This document shows, in pieces, positions 26,167 through 37,273 of a DNA stretch of 64,000 nucleotides (within the stretch, counting starts at the first letter, position 1; every line of letters begins with the position of its first letter). Source of the stretch: Dermacentor variabilis (lineage: Eukaryota; Arthropoda; Arachnida; Ixodida; Ixodidae); assembly GCF_050947875.1 (NCBI RefSeq), contig NC_134572.1, positions 156,075,105 to 156,139,104 on the forward strand, given 5' to 3'. Under the pieces are notes generated by a model. It was not told the origin of the DNA and made no database searches. It saw only the letters and a program-made list of their open reading frames with translations. The translations under genes were made by a program, and so were the position numbers.

Positions 26167-27340
26167 TTAGTTATGGCCCAAATGATAGCCAGGCATTATT
26201 TTTCTGCAACGGAATAGTTTGCCTCCGTTTCGTGAGTGCGCGGCTAGCGAAAGCAACAACGTATTCATCGAAGCCAGTCTTGCGTTGTGAAAGAACAGTG
26301 CCAATGCCGACGCCACTGGCTTCCGTGTGTATTTCTGTCGGTGCGCTTGTGTGCAAATGTCGAAGTATGGGGGGTGAGAATAGAAGACGGCGCAGCGTCG
26401 TAAGTGCGGCATCGCAAACTGGCGGCCAGGCCAAGAGGTCGTGGTTACCCGCGAGAAGTTGCGTCAAAGGTGCTATTATGGTGGCGAAGTTGCGGATGAG
26501 ACGACAAAAATTGGAGCATAATCAGATGAAGCTGCGGAGTTCTTTTGTGGTCTTTGGTCGTGGGAATTCGGCAAGGATTTGGAGTTTGGTTGGATCTGGG
26601 AGCACAACATTTTTGGAAACAACGTGACCAAGGATGACTAGCTGCCTGGCGGCGAAGCGACACTTCTTTAAGTTCAGCTGGAGTGCAGCATCGGCAAGAC
26701 AAGAGAGCACGCGTTTGAGTAGGAACAGGTGAGAAGAAAAGTCAGGGAAAAGGTGACAATGTCATCGAGATAACAAAGGCATGTCGACCATTTGATGCCC
26801 CGGAGGATATTATCCGTCATTCTTTCAAACGTTGCAGGCGCAATACAGAGGCCAAAGGGCATCACAGTAAATTCATATAAGCCGTCAGGCATAACAAATG
26901 CTGTTTTCGGGCGATGTGCGTCAGCCGCCGGGACCTGCCAATAACCGGATCATAAATCTAAGGATGAAAAGAATTCAGCGCCTTGGAGGCACTCCAGTCC
27001 GTCCTCGATACGGGGAAGAGGACAGACATCTTCCCATCTTTCCTGGTTATCTTGTTTAGTTGTCGATAGTCCACACAAAAATGAATAGTCCGATCTTACT
27101 TTTTAACCAGCACTACGGTAGAAGGCCAGGGACTGTGGGATGGTTGTATCATGCCGCGTCGAAACATGTATCCTACGTGCTCAACGACTACACGGCGCTC
27201 CGTCGAGGACACACGGTATGGACGTTGGCGTAGAGGCGCGTGGCTGCTGGTGTCGATGTGATGAACGACTGCGGAGGTATGTCCTATACAAGGTTTTTGG
27301 ACGTCAAAAGAAGCTAGAATTCGGTTAAGGAGGTCGACGA
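26167..27340 (-). pseudogene. Gypsy-D reverse transcriptase and RNase H
   Basis: On the minus strand, 26892-26674 carries MPDGLYEFTVMPFGLC and CLCYLDDIV (YLDD catalytic box intact). Positions 26710-26522 give the connection region (LKKCRFAARQLVILGHVVS). Positions 26467-26167 give RNase H, where TEASGVGIG stands for the usual TDASGxGLG, so the first acidic residue is shifted from Asp to Glu. The RT N-terminus (27340-26900) is readable only in pieces. Confidence 0.82.
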
Positions 27341-27396
27341 TCTGCGTGAGCTCACTTGGAGTGAGGTTAGGATCAATAAATGGAGCGAACGTTCGG

Positions 27397-28090
27397 TCAC
27401 ATGCAGCCGGCAGGCGCAGCGACAGGGAGAGCTATGGCGTCAACGTGAAGAGGAGTCATGAGGCAAATTGCACACAGAGCTCGTGTCGAATTCATCAGCA
27501 AAACCGAGGCACTCGTCACGATGTAAGCATGATGGAGACGAAAAGAGATTCGAAACGCAAAGTGCGTTGAGCCATAGCGAAAGGGAAGGAGGGCAGAGGG
27601 AAGTAAGAAGGGATGACGGCGTGCAGCAAGTTGAGATGGGATGAAAAGAACTGTGGAATCGGAGAAAGTAGCACAGAAAACGGCTACAAGGGAAGAAGAG
27701 AAAAGAGGGATATCAACGTCGGTGGCGACGAACACCCGAGCAGAAGATGCAGGCAAATGTTCAGAAGGATTGCCGCAAAATGGAGTCACCGCATGTTCTG
27801 CGTGGGCGCAATCAATAACAGCGTCATGAGATGAGAGGAAGTCCCTTCCTAGAATGATGGCATGAGAGGGGCGGTGAAGAACAACAAACTCAATTTGGTG
27901 TAAACTGTCTTGCATGGCGCCACGGATCGTACATGTTCCTAAGGGCTAAATTGGCTCAGCGCTTGCTGTGCGTAACGAAATGACAGAAAACGGCGTCGCG
28001 ACTTTTCGGAGTGCACAGCGAAGCTAGTGGGCAATCACGGACACTGTGGCACCCGTGTCGACAAGCGCGTGAACGGCGACACCTTCGGCG
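27397..28090 (-). pseudogene. Gypsy-D aspartic protease
   Basis: The minus strand shows HALVDTGA near 28070-28040 (catalytic DTG present) and, in the frame 27915-27397, HAIILGRDFLSSHDAVIDC, the second retropepsin block. The two blocks are in different frames. Confidence 0.82.
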
Positions 28091-28255
28091 AAAACTTCAA
28101 TGACGTTCGTAGGGATTAAACGAGGGCTTGAGCAGTTCGAAGAGATCGCAGTTCTTGCCTCCGGAACTGCGCCTTTTAGTTTTCCTCCATAGCTGGAGGG
28201 CGGCAGACGATGGGGGAGAGGGAACGTCGACGGGCAGATGGAGACCGACGAGTGT

Positions 28256-28748
28256 TTAAGCTTCGGCGAGCAGGAGATGAAGTAGCCAAGTGCGGAACTG
28301 GTGGCGAATAGCGGGAATAGGAGTCAGGAGCACTCCCTTGAAATCTCGCCGTATCGGGAGGATACTAACTCCGGCGGCGGCAGAACCGTGCCAGGTTGCC
28401 AGCAAAGCCACACGCCAAGCAGATCGGCCGGTTGTCTTGGGTAGGCCATGGATTATCAACAGGTGCGCTAGGTAGCGGTGCACAGTTCTGAGCTAGGCGT
28501 AGGGGCTTCGGAGGTGCGCATAAGCCGCTTCTGGGCAAGTAGTTCCCAGCTGCAGAAGGCGAGGCGTTGAAGCCGCTTGTGGTGGTGTAGTGCGCAACTT
28601 GAGGCGATGGTCTTGGCCTGGCGACGACGGCAGCGTACGTGAGCCACGGGAGGATCGGGCTGCGCGTCGTCCTGAGGCATGGCAGAAACGGTAGGGAGCG
28701 TACGGCTGCGGAGTTCCAGGTTTGGGAAGAACCCAGCACGTCCACCAA
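28256..28748 (-). pseudogene. Gypsy-D gag, nucleocapsid end
   Basis: The minus-strand frame 28748-28365 ends with PICLACGFAGNLARFC, a CCHC zinc knuckle in which the His is Asn. The N-terminal gag is short or deleted, since the frame begins almost at the 5' LTR. That explains the small element size. Confidence 0.72.
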
Positions 28749-28749
28749 T

Positions 28750-28908
28750 TGTTAAGGGGCGTTATAGTTCAATGGATAAAACGCTCAGATAGCAGAGCAC
28801 AACAGCGAGAGAACACAGAGCTTCGGCAACACAGGCACAAGGCTTACAACCACTCGTCGTTGTCGTCTTTCTCGAAACAGTGCCTGCTGCTCGTTCTTCT
28901 CTAGTACA
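28750..28908 (-). repeat. 5' LTR of Gypsy-D
   Basis: It starts TGTTAAGGGGCGTTATAG and ends CTAGTACA on the plus strand, 159 bp. It is the upstream LTR because transcription reads on the minus strand. Confidence 0.88.
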
Positions 28909-29432
28909 GTTTATTTATTCATTTATACACACATACTGCAGCCTCAATGAGATTATTCCAGTAGTGGGATAAACAACAAGCATACAAACAGTTATAAAAA
29001 ACTTTGCATGAATTCTTTCACTGGTAGTGAACAGATGTGTCCCTGTAAAGAATTTTATGCTTCAATTGTTAATGCAACAAGGAGCTGCAATTAAAGGAAT
29101 CAGTGCGGGCAAGAAATGCTGAGATATTTAGAGCGTCCTCGCTTCTTGTAGATGAGGGTTTAGAAAAAGATAAATAGTTACCTAGAGAGGAGAGACGAGG
29201 AGAATCGATTAACATGTGAAGGAATTCACGGCACTCAAGTTGGCAACGCTCTGCAAGAGGAGTAAGACCAAGCAAGGAAAGAGAGTTAGAAGGAGAAAAG
29301 TGCTTGTCATGTCTCGTACAAACAAAACGGACTGCCTTTTATCACTGAATCTGCTTTTTTGACGTCACAGTAGCTCTATGGATTCCGTACAACGCAGCCG
29401 TATTCGAGGATGGGTGAATGAGGGCTTTATAT
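28909..29432 (-). pseudogene. LINE-L RT C-terminus, 3' UTR and tail
   Basis: The minus strand resumes after Gypsy-B with a KLLTYKALIHP-like block at the junction, then KAVRFVCTRHDKHF and, at 29275-29069, LSLLGLTPLAERCQLECREF, ending FNCSSLLH and a stop. A 3' UTR of about 140 bp and an ATAAATGAATAAAT-type tail follow. The tail matches the one at 1.55 kb. Confidence 0.78.
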
Positions 29433-29603
29433 TGCTATGCGAACAAAGCACTAACACGGGAGACTATTTACGAAATATATTTACAAAAGGTAACTGCAGC
29501 GCTGGCCGGCTCAGCCGACAGCTCGAGAGCCAGAGAGCGTTTGTGTCTTTGTTGGGGCATGCACGTGCATCGGCCGTACGAAACACGCAATAAGCATACA
29601 TCA
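29433..29603 (-). repeat. 3' LTR of Gypsy-B
   Basis: It starts TGCTATGCGAACAAAG and ends ATACATCA on the plus strand. Next comes TTACCTCCGGTGG, which on the minus strand is a purine-rich tract before the LTR. It aligns with 33938-34107 over its whole length. Confidence 0.85.
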
Positions 29604-29639
29604 TTACCTCCGGTGGCAGAAGCACCGTCCCGGAGCGTC

Positions 29640-31016
29640 TAAATATCGGTGATAGCAGGAGAGTGATAGGGCTTGCGGCCTGAGATATGCAAAACGTCAG
29701 TGAAATTTGTGGCAAATGACGCACTGGTACTGCCTGGGGCGATTTCATAGGTAGCTGGAGTAGGTAACTGGGCATGTGTACCGAGATAGTTTTTCTGACA
29801 GGCCAACGTGACGAGTCGAGGACCACAGCAGTACCAGCGATCCAGGCGAACACTGGACGTCTGTGTGTTGGCGACCGCAAAAACACTGTTGCCTGTCTTG
29901 AGAGGTCGGGAGGAGAGAGCGGACAATTTCACGTGCTTGGGCTGCCCTGGTAATGGTATCAAGTGCATAATCTCTGGTCTCTGCTGCGGCGAATGGAAGA
30001 GATGAGTCCAGTGGCAATGTGGGTTCTCGGCCTAACAGCAGAAAGAACGCGGAATAACCGGCAGTGTGTGACGCGAAGAATTACACGCAAAAGTTACATA
30101 AGGTAGGGCAAGGTCCTGATCAGTATGGTCGGACGAGACAAACTTTGCAAGCATGTCTGCTAGAGTGCGATTAAGACGCTCGGTGAGACCATTAGTCTGT
30201 GGATGGTAAGAAGTAGTCAGCTCGTGCTTGGTGGAGCAGGATTGCAGGATGTAGGCTATGACTTGAGAAAGGAATGTCCGACCACGGCTTTGACCACGGC
30301 TGCAGAATCAAGTCGCGAAAAAGAAAATCGGGGACATCTGTGGCGCAGCTTATTGGAAGCGCTCTGGTGATGGCCTAGTGCATGGCGTAATCTGTCGCCA
30401 CAGTGACCCACTTGTTGCGAGACGTGGATATCGGGAAAAGGCCAAGTAAGTTCATGTCAACGCGAAAGAGCGGCTCCGAATGAATGTCGAGCGGTTGAAG
30501 GCACCCGGCAGGGAGAGTTGATGGTGTTTTTCGGCGCTGGCACTTTTCGCACGTGGCAACGTATTTCGGGACGGAGCGGGCAAGGCCTGGCCAAAAGAAG
30601 CGTCGGCGGATCACGTCGTAGGTGCGGGAGACGCCAAGGTGACCGGCCGTTGGTAGATCGTGAAGTTCTCGGAGAACAGCTGACCGGAGGTGCTTGGGAA
30701 TGACGAGGAGTAGGGCAGGGCCGTAGGGGAGTACATTGTGGCGGTATATTACACCATTCCGGAGAACGAACAGGTGAAGGGACGAATCAGAAGGCGAATA
30801 TTCCAAGTCATCTGTGATGGCGCGCAAAGTGGCATCACGGCGTTGCTCGTTGGCAACGTGTAGCAGCTGAGAAACGGAGAAAACGCAAGCGTCGGTATTG
30901 GAGTAAGGGTCACGTGTTGGTTCGTCCACTGGATTGCGTGATAAACATGATGTAAACGTCTCGACTTGTACACTACTGTATAGGAATATTCTTGCAGACG
31001 CAGAGCCCACCGACAA
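29640..31016 (-). pseudogene. Gypsy-B integrase
   Basis: Minus strand. Positions 31016-30375 hold HDLPTAGHLGVSRTYDVIRR and YVATCEKCQRRK, the intact HHCC zinc domain, and the first core Asp in VDMNLLGLF. Positions 30370-30040 are shifted but still show [19 protein letters not shown] sequence around the catalytic Glu. Positions 30017-29640 give the C-terminal part (CSPGSLVLLWSS). Confidence 0.83.
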
Positions 31017-32099
31017 AACCGGCCGGTAGAATCATTGAGTGAGGAAAGCCCGCAGAACGCGTGGTGGTCCGTGAATACAGAAAAGTGCGTGCCATACAAG
31101 TACGGGCGGAATTTGGAAACTGCCCAGACGAGAGCCACGCATTCACGATCTCTAATCGACTAGCTGGGCTCCGCTGCTGTAAGGCGGTGGCTAGCGTATG
31201 CGATAACACGATCTTTACCCAGTTGGCGCTGGGCTAAGACGGCTCCGATACCGTGACCACTGGCAACGGTGCGCACCTCTGTAGGAGAGGACGGGTCAAA
31301 GTAGGCCAGTATAGGTGGCGTGGTGAGAATGTTGGTGAGGTGGGTAAACGCGGCAGTTTGAACGCGACCCCATACAAAAAGCACGTCCTTCTTCAGAAGA
31401 TCACTAAGAGGTCGGGCAATCGCGGCTAAGTCTTTACCGAAGCATCCGAAATAGGAGCAGAGCCCTACAAAACTTCGGACGTCTTTGATAGACTGATGTA
31501 TAGGTAAAGATGTGACAACACGAATTTTCTCCGGGTCTGGTTGAATACCGGAAACGTGGAGGAGCTGGCCCAGCACTTTAATCTGCCGACGACCGAAGTG
31601 ACGCTTCGAGGAATCTAGTTGGAGACCAGCCTCGCGGAAGACTTGAAGAACAGCTGATAAGCGCTCAAGGTGTGTCTGAAATGTAGGCGAAAATACAAGA
31701 ACGTCGTCTAGGTAGCAGAGGCGTGTTAACAATTTGAACTCTTGAAGCAGAGTCCATTATAGGTTCGAACGTTGCTCTGGCGATGAATAGACCGAATGGC
31801 ATAACTTTTAATTGATACAGACCATCAGGAGTAGCGAACGCGGTCTTCTCTGGTTCTTTTTCATCCACAGAAATGTGCCAATAACCAGACCGCAGGTCTT
31901 TTGATGAAAAGTCTTTGGCACCGTGGAGGCAATCGAAGGCGTCGTCAATGCAACGCAAGGGGTAGACATCTTCCTTGGTAATGCGGTTTAGATGGCGACA
32001 ATCTACACAGAAACGCCATGTGTCATCTTTATTTTTAACAAACGCCCTGGGCGACGCCCCACAGCTCGACGAAGGTTCAACAATGCCTTTGGGAAGCAT
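30749..32099 (-). pseudogene. Gypsy-B reverse transcriptase and RNase H
   Basis: Positions 32099-31665 carry WRFCVDCRHLNRITKEDVYP, DLRSGYWHISV and GLYQLKVMPFGLF. Positions 31732-31160 carry CYLDDVLVFSP (YLDD intact) and RNase H with VRTVASGHGIGAVLAQR, where Val replaces the first catalytic Asp. Positions 31138-30749 hold [16 protein letters not shown] with the later RNase H Asp. Frameshifts near 31700 and 31170. Confidence 0.86.
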
Positions 32100-32634
32100 G
32101 TTGTTCCCTTCAGCTTGAATAACCTCCCGCTCAGAAGCAGAACCTCGGTATCAATAATATCACGTAATCACTATCGGGCACAGGAAAAAATGACACCAAA
32201 TCGACGAAAGTCAAGGCTTTAGGCGGCAGGCGGACGAAGGCGGTAGTACTAAAGTTCTTCAGCAGTTCGGCATGAATATGCCCGATTAGAGGAAGTTCGA
32301 AGCAAAGGGCACCCGCAGAACAGTCAATCAGAGCTGAATGCGCCGTAAGACAGTCGTGTATGAGGATTAGGTCATGGGGTCAATTGGTCAGCACTGTAAA
32401 AAGAACTGGAATGGGGCGGCCGGCGTTGTTTATTCGGGAAGTACACATTCAGTGACGTCAACAGTGCTGCCATCGGCCACGCGCACGGCTCTAGTAGTAG
32501 GAGGTATGAGAACATTTGTCAGTTGACGATGGAGGTTACAACACATCATGGACTTCTGGGCTCCGTATCTATTAACGCCGTCAAAGGGACACCATCGACC
32601 TTAACATAAAGTGAGCTCTGGTTCCTTGGGAGCG
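32100..32634 (-). pseudogene. Gypsy-B protease region, decayed
   Basis: By position this is the protease segment between gag and RT. On the minus strand, 32610-32560 gives a DGVPLTALIDTE-like block for the active site, and 32380-32290 gives blocks like the DLILxxDCLTAHSALIDCS second motif. Stops are frequent and the catalytic sequence is degraded. Confidence 0.6.
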
Positions 32635-33855
32635 TCAATGGAGGATTTGGCACGACTCAGATAATGCAGCACTACCTCCAGGAGGTGCATGGTCTAGTTT
32701 TGCGTCCGGGAAGTTACATAGTTGGTCGGCGACGAATTGCGACGTGGCTGGGGCGACCGAGACGACGGCGCTGAGGGCACGGCGAGCGAGCAGGACGACT
32801 GACATTGACGGATATGTTAGAGGTAGGAAGCGTACGGCGAGGCGAATAATGGCGCGCGTCGGTATATGGGCGAGGAGACGGGGAAAAGCAGCTCGAATGC
32901 GGCAACGTCCAGGAGGTGCGGCAGTGTCGAGCGACGTGGCCAATGCGGAGGCAACGGAAGCAAATGGGCTTGTCGTTCGGAGTTCTCCACTCGGGAGGCT
33001 TGTGGTATCTGGGAGGGGAATACAGATCACCATGAGGCGATGCACTCGGCACCGGTCGGGCGTCAGGTCGGGAGACGGAGGAAGCCGCCGGAAAACCTAG
33101 GCTTGCAAATTCTTTCCGTACAACTGCCTGAATGAGAGAGATCGCCGGGGCTGGTTGGTCAATGGTGGGTTCAAGTGGGCGTGAATGGAACGGCGCAGGA
33201 TTTGTAGTGTTGAGTTCGCGGTGACCAATAGGTGACGTCCTCGTTTAAGGGTGGTGAAGTGGTAAGGTCAACGCAAGACCGCGTCAAAGCCGTGTTAGTA
33301 AGCCGGGAGAACTGTGGAAGGACGCGGCGGCTTTTGGCGAGCTGAACGCTGCGGCATTCTTTGGCCATGACGTTGATGGTGGACGCATTGTGGAAGACCA
33401 ACAAGTTGAAGGCGTTGTCCGCGACCACTTTGAATACGTGACCGACTTTGCCAACCTCAGCCATTTTCTCGTCGACTTTCCGGCAAAGAGCGAACACGTC
33501 TTTGTATGACCGAGAAATACGTTTCAGTAGAAGACTAAGCTCGGGTAGCAAGCTCTTTTCTAGTAGCCAGCTGCCGACCGGTGGGATTTCCAAAGAGGTC
33601 GACGAGCTTCTCCTTCAAAGCATCCCTCCTGGAGATCTCGTCCTCGTGTGCCCAGAACCAGACACGAGGAATTCAGATCAAGTAGACTAGCATAATGGTA
33701 GGGTCCCAGCGGTTGTTTTGGCTAACACGCTCATACAAGGTGAGCCAATCCTCAACATCGACATTATATTGGCCGGAGAATATGCCAGGATCGCGGGGAT
33801 TGGTAATGGTAATACATGTTGTTGTCAGAGTCGCGGGAGTAGAAGGTGCCGTCAA
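32635..33855 (-). pseudogene. Gypsy-B gag
   Basis: Positions 33855-33673 start the gag (MTAPSTPATL, then DVEDWLTLYERVSQNNRW, a capsid motif shared with Gypsy-F). Positions 33593-33171 hold mid-gag sequence. Positions 33052-32714 end with ICFRCLRIGHVARHC, an intact CCHC zinc knuckle. Gag forms the particle shell and binds RNA through the knuckle. The frames are broken. Confidence 0.83.
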
Positions 33856-33937
33856 CGGGAACCATGGCGGAAAGCATTACGGTGCGGTCGCTGCGGAGCT
33901 CCGTTACGAGGACGGGGAGCAGCGCCCTCCAGGAAAA

Positions 33938-34107
33938 TGTTACTCGAACAAAGGATTAAGACTGGAGACTATTTACAAAGTATATTTACCGAAAGTTACT
34001 GCAGCTCTGGCCAGTTCAGCCGACAGCTTGAGAACTAGAGAGCATTCGTCATTTTTGTCGGGAGCGCACGTGTATCTGCCACAAGAAACCGCAATATACA
34101 TGTGTCA
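33938..34107 (-). repeat. 5' LTR of Gypsy-B
   Basis: It starts TGTTACTCGAACAAAG and ends ATGTGTCA on the plus strand. On the minus strand it is followed by TTTTCCTGGAGGGCGCTGC, which may contain the primer-binding site. Confidence 0.85.
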
Positions 34108-34603
34108 ATATGTTAGAAGTTTAGTTTCTTGAGGAGTAAAACGCCTAGTAAGACGTAAGGAACCTAGGCTTTTATGGGCTTTGTTACACTGGACGTCAGT
34201 GTGTTTCTACCACAACTAATTTGGTGTTAGCATGATACCTAAATATTGGAATTCGAAAACTCCATTTAAAGTAATACTATTAAACGCATAGGTAAAGAAG
34301 GAAGGACATGAGGGTCATGTAAAGTATATGGAGAAAGTTTTGGAAAAGTTGATATTCAATTGCCATGCTTTGGACTAATTGCGGAAGGCAGCGAAAAAAT
34401 TGTTAAGGAGAACATGATCAGTTGGAAATCAAATTTTATGTAATAAAAGGCAATGGTCTGCAAAAAGGCGAGTTTTAACGCAGGTGTGTAGAGACATAAC
34501 AATAATGTAAAGGAGGAATAAAAGAGGAACGAGTACTAACGATTAGGGAACCCCTGATGAAACGGACATCAAAGGTGAGTCAGTAGACTTGAAACGTACG
34601 TAT
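34108..34603 (-). pseudogene. LINE-L RT, catalytic part
   Basis: The minus strand resumes the RT directly after Gypsy-C with a diverged SGVPQ block, a LFLLYINDI-like block, then TRLFADH, a (F/Y)ADD box in which the second Asp is changed to His. It continues to WQLNINFSKT and FEFQYLGIMLTPN (34260-34220). Several frameshifts separate these blocks. Gypsy-B interrupts at 34107. Confidence 0.75.
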
Positions 34604-34785
34604 TGTCACGCGAAGGACGAGTCTGTAAGTAAGACGAGCAACTATTTACTGGTAACATTTACAACAGCCGTTTAGCGCTGACCGGTTAGATTCAGAGCGC
34701 GAGTCCAGTTTCTTCCTCTTCTTTTCACGAGTCATGGAACCCACGCGCCTCGTTCAAAACAATCAAATGGCAAACGTGTGTAGCA
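34604..34785 (-). repeat. 3' LTR of Gypsy-C
   Basis: It starts TGTCACGCGAAGGACGAGTC and ends GTGTAGCA on the plus strand. It is followed by TAATCCTCCTGGGGC, the complement of a purine-rich tract. Confidence 0.88.
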
Positions 34786-34943
34786 TAATCCTCCTGGGGC
34801 AGAAGTGACGTTGCAGAGCGTCTAAATGTCATCACTGGCAGGGCGATACTGCTTCAGTCGTGTAACGTGCACGGTATCACCGGATCGGAAGGTGGGGCGT
34901 CAATGGGGTTAAGGTAGGTGACAGGAGTCACGGCATGAAGCAC

Positions 34944-35992
34944 TCAGTATGGGCCTGTGTAACGAGACAGCAGTTTTTCTGACAGGCCGACCTGACATGA
35001 TGGAGACCATAGAAGCACCAAAGAACCAGACCGGAAGAGCACGACTCGGTGTCGCCAGTTGTAGAAACGGCTTTGTCTCTCTTCCGATTTCAGAAGGCGG
35101 TCACGGGCAATTTCCCTTACGTGGCCACTGCGGGCCTTGGCGACAAGTGCATGTTCACTGGTCGGTGCCGCGTGAACAAGGAGGCTTGTGTCGAGCGGCA
35201 CTGCTGGTTCTCGGTCGAACAAAAGGAAAAATGGGGAATAACCGGCTGGGCCGTGGCGCAAGGAATTATAAGCAGATGTGACAAACGGTAGAGCGACATC
35301 CCAGTCAGTGTGGTCTGAAGAGATATATTTCGGGAGCATGCCTGTGAGAGTGCGATTGAGACACTCCGTGAGGCCATTTGGTTGCATATGGTATGACGTG
35401 GATAACTTGTGCCTCGTGGCACAGGACTGCAGGATGTCCGCGATAACAGTTGAGAGGAATATCCGGCCACGGTCTGTGAGAAGTTGTCGCGGAGCTCCAT
35501 GTAATAAAATCACGGCGCGTAGAAGACAATCGGCGACATCTCTGGCACAACTTGTAGGTAGCGATCGGGTGATGGCGTAGCGCGTGGTGTAATCCGTGCC
35601 TACAGCGAGGTAGGAAGAGGAAAAGGGCCAAGTAAATCCAAACCAACCCGAAAGTATGGTTCATCGGGAATGTCGAGTGGTTGATGGTGCCCAGCATAGA
35701 ACGTCTATATTGTCTTCCGTCGCTGGCATTTCTCTTACGCAGCTACGTTTCTTCTAACGGAGCGAGCAAGCCCTGGCCAAAAGAAGTGTTGGCGGATCCA
35801 GTCGTAGCTACGTGACACACCCAAGTGACCGGCAGTGGGGAGGTCGTGAAGTAGGTGTTTAGGGATCACAAGGAGTAATGCAGGTCCGTCGGGGTGAACG
35901 TTGTGGCGGTAGAGTACGCCATGTTGAAGTGTGGATAAGCGAAGCGAACTGTCGGCAAGTGACGATTCTAGGCGGTCAATGATGATACGCAA
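34944..35992 (-). pseudogene. Gypsy-C integrase
   Basis: Minus strand: 35992-35735 holds the zinc domain start (LLHDLPTAGHLGVSRSYDWI). Positions 35513-34944 hold the core, with LLTDRGRIFLS (second Asp) and QPNGLTECLN, where Cys follows the catalytic Glu position. The C-terminal part follows (FRSGSLVLLWSP, LSEKLLSRYTGPY). The first core Asp lies in the shifted stretch around 35690-35600. Confidence 0.83.
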
Positions 35993-37270
35993 GGACGGGT
36001 GACGTGCTGCTCGTCGGCGACATGAGGCAGTGGAAAAACAGAGAGAACACAGGCGCCGGTGTCAGTATCAGACGTAGAGGTCGCTTCTTCGACTGGGTAC
36101 CGAGAGAGGTAGTCCACGTCCTGGTGTTGGCGTCCCCTCTTGTAAGTCACTCTGTAGGAAAATTCTTGTAGTCGGAGGGCCCGACGACCGAGCCGGCCAG
36201 TAGAATCCTTGAGCGACGAAAGCCACCAGATCGCATGATGGTCTGTGATTACTCAGAAGGGCTTGCCACACAAATATGGGCGGAACTTTGGAACAGCCGA
36301 GACGAGAGCAAGACATTCGCACTTGGTAAACGAATAGTTGCGTTCTGCAGTTGTCAGGAGTCGGCTAGCGTAGGATAGAACGCGCTCGTGTCCGTGTTGG
36401 CGTTAAAATGGCGCCGATTCCATAACCACTGGCATCGGTTCGGACCTTTGTAGGTGTGGATGGATCAAAGTGGGCCAGGAGAGGTGGATTGGTGGGAATC
36501 GTGATAAAGCGTGAAAATGCGGCAGGCTCAGGGAAACCCTACGTAACATGCACGTCTTTCTTCACAAGTTCAGTGAGGGTTCGAGCAGTTGCTGCGGAAT
36601 CTTTCACGAACCGTCGCAAATAAGAATAGAGCCCCACAAAACTCCGGACGGCTTTGACAGACTGAGGTACAGGAAAAGCGGTTACTGCTTGAACCTTCTG
36701 CGTTGTCAGGTTGTACTCCGGAAGCATCGACGAGATGGCCTAGCACTGTAATCTGTCGTCGCCCGGAGTGGCCCTTCAATGATTTAGTTGGAACCCAGCC
36801 TTCCGGAAGAGGTCAAGAATAGCTGCGAGGCACTCAAGGTGAGTCTCAAATGTAGGAGAAAACACAAGGACGTCGTCGAGGTAAGAACGGCAAGTTGACC
36901 GTTTGAATCTGTCAAGCAGAGAGTCGATCATCCGTTGGAACGTGCTGGGGGCATCGCATTAACAAAACGGAATAACCTTGAATTGGTATAGGCCATCTGG
37001 AGTGACGAAAGCGGTGTTTACTTGGTCTTGCTGATCGACGGTATCTGTCAATAAGCTGTTTGCCAGTCGATGGACGATAAGTATTTGGCACTGTGAAGAC
37101 AATCTAGAACGTCGTGGATTCGTGGCAAAGGGTAAACGTCCTTTTTAGTAATTTGGTTTAGGTGGCGATAATCAACGCAGAAAGGCCACGTGAAATCTTT
37201 CTTTTTGACGAGCACGACCGGCGACGCCCTAGCACTCGACGAAGGCTCAGCATGTCTCTGGCGAGCATCT
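35968..37270 (-). pseudogene. Gypsy-C reverse transcriptase and RNase H, heavily decayed
   Basis: Pieces of RT and RNase H appear in several minus-strand frames. Around 37250-36860 the RT core can be followed only in fragments (a ...PDGLYQFKVIP-like block near 37000). Positions 36779-36539 show the connection region (GHSGRRQITVLGHLVDASG and VRSFVGLYSYLRRF). Positions 36322-35968 show RNase H end motifs (HQDVDYLSRYPVEE). Not functional. Confidence 0.75.
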
Positions 37271-37273
37271 TAT

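Larger units (their letters stand above)
24475..28908 (-). mobile_element. Gypsy-D, complete 4.4-kb LTR retrotransposon
   Basis: Two 159-bp LTRs (24475-24633 and 28750-28908) bound gag, protease, RT, RNase H and integrase in Ty3/gypsy order on the minus strand. The 4 bp flanking the element are ATTT and GTTT, a target duplication with one change. The LTRs differ at roughly 20 of 159 positions by eye, so the insertion is old. After the 5' LTR (minus strand) comes TGGTGGACGTGCTGGG, a plausible primer-binding site. All genes are frameshifted. It is homologous to Gypsy-E through the pol region. Confidence 0.88.
29433..34107 (-). mobile_element. Gypsy-B, complete 4.7-kb LTR retrotransposon
   Basis: LTRs at 29433-29603 and 33938-34107 bound a gag-pol region in Ty3/gypsy order on the minus strand. 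Both flanks carry ATAT (29429-29432 and 34108-34111), an exact 4-bp target duplication. Host LINE-L sequence continues on both sides. All frames are broken. Confidence 0.88.

Noticed and set aside
24500..28900. Treating the two similar 159-bp blocks as a tandem duplication of host sequence
   Set aside because: They have TG/CA ends, bound a complete gag-pol order, and have a purine tract and primer-binding-site candidate at the right places, so they are LTRs.
32744..33135. Arg/Gly-rich plus-strand open frames of 89-118 codons
   Set aside because: They are antisense shadows of the Gypsy-B gag nucleocapsid region, which carries a proper CCHC knuckle on the minus strand.
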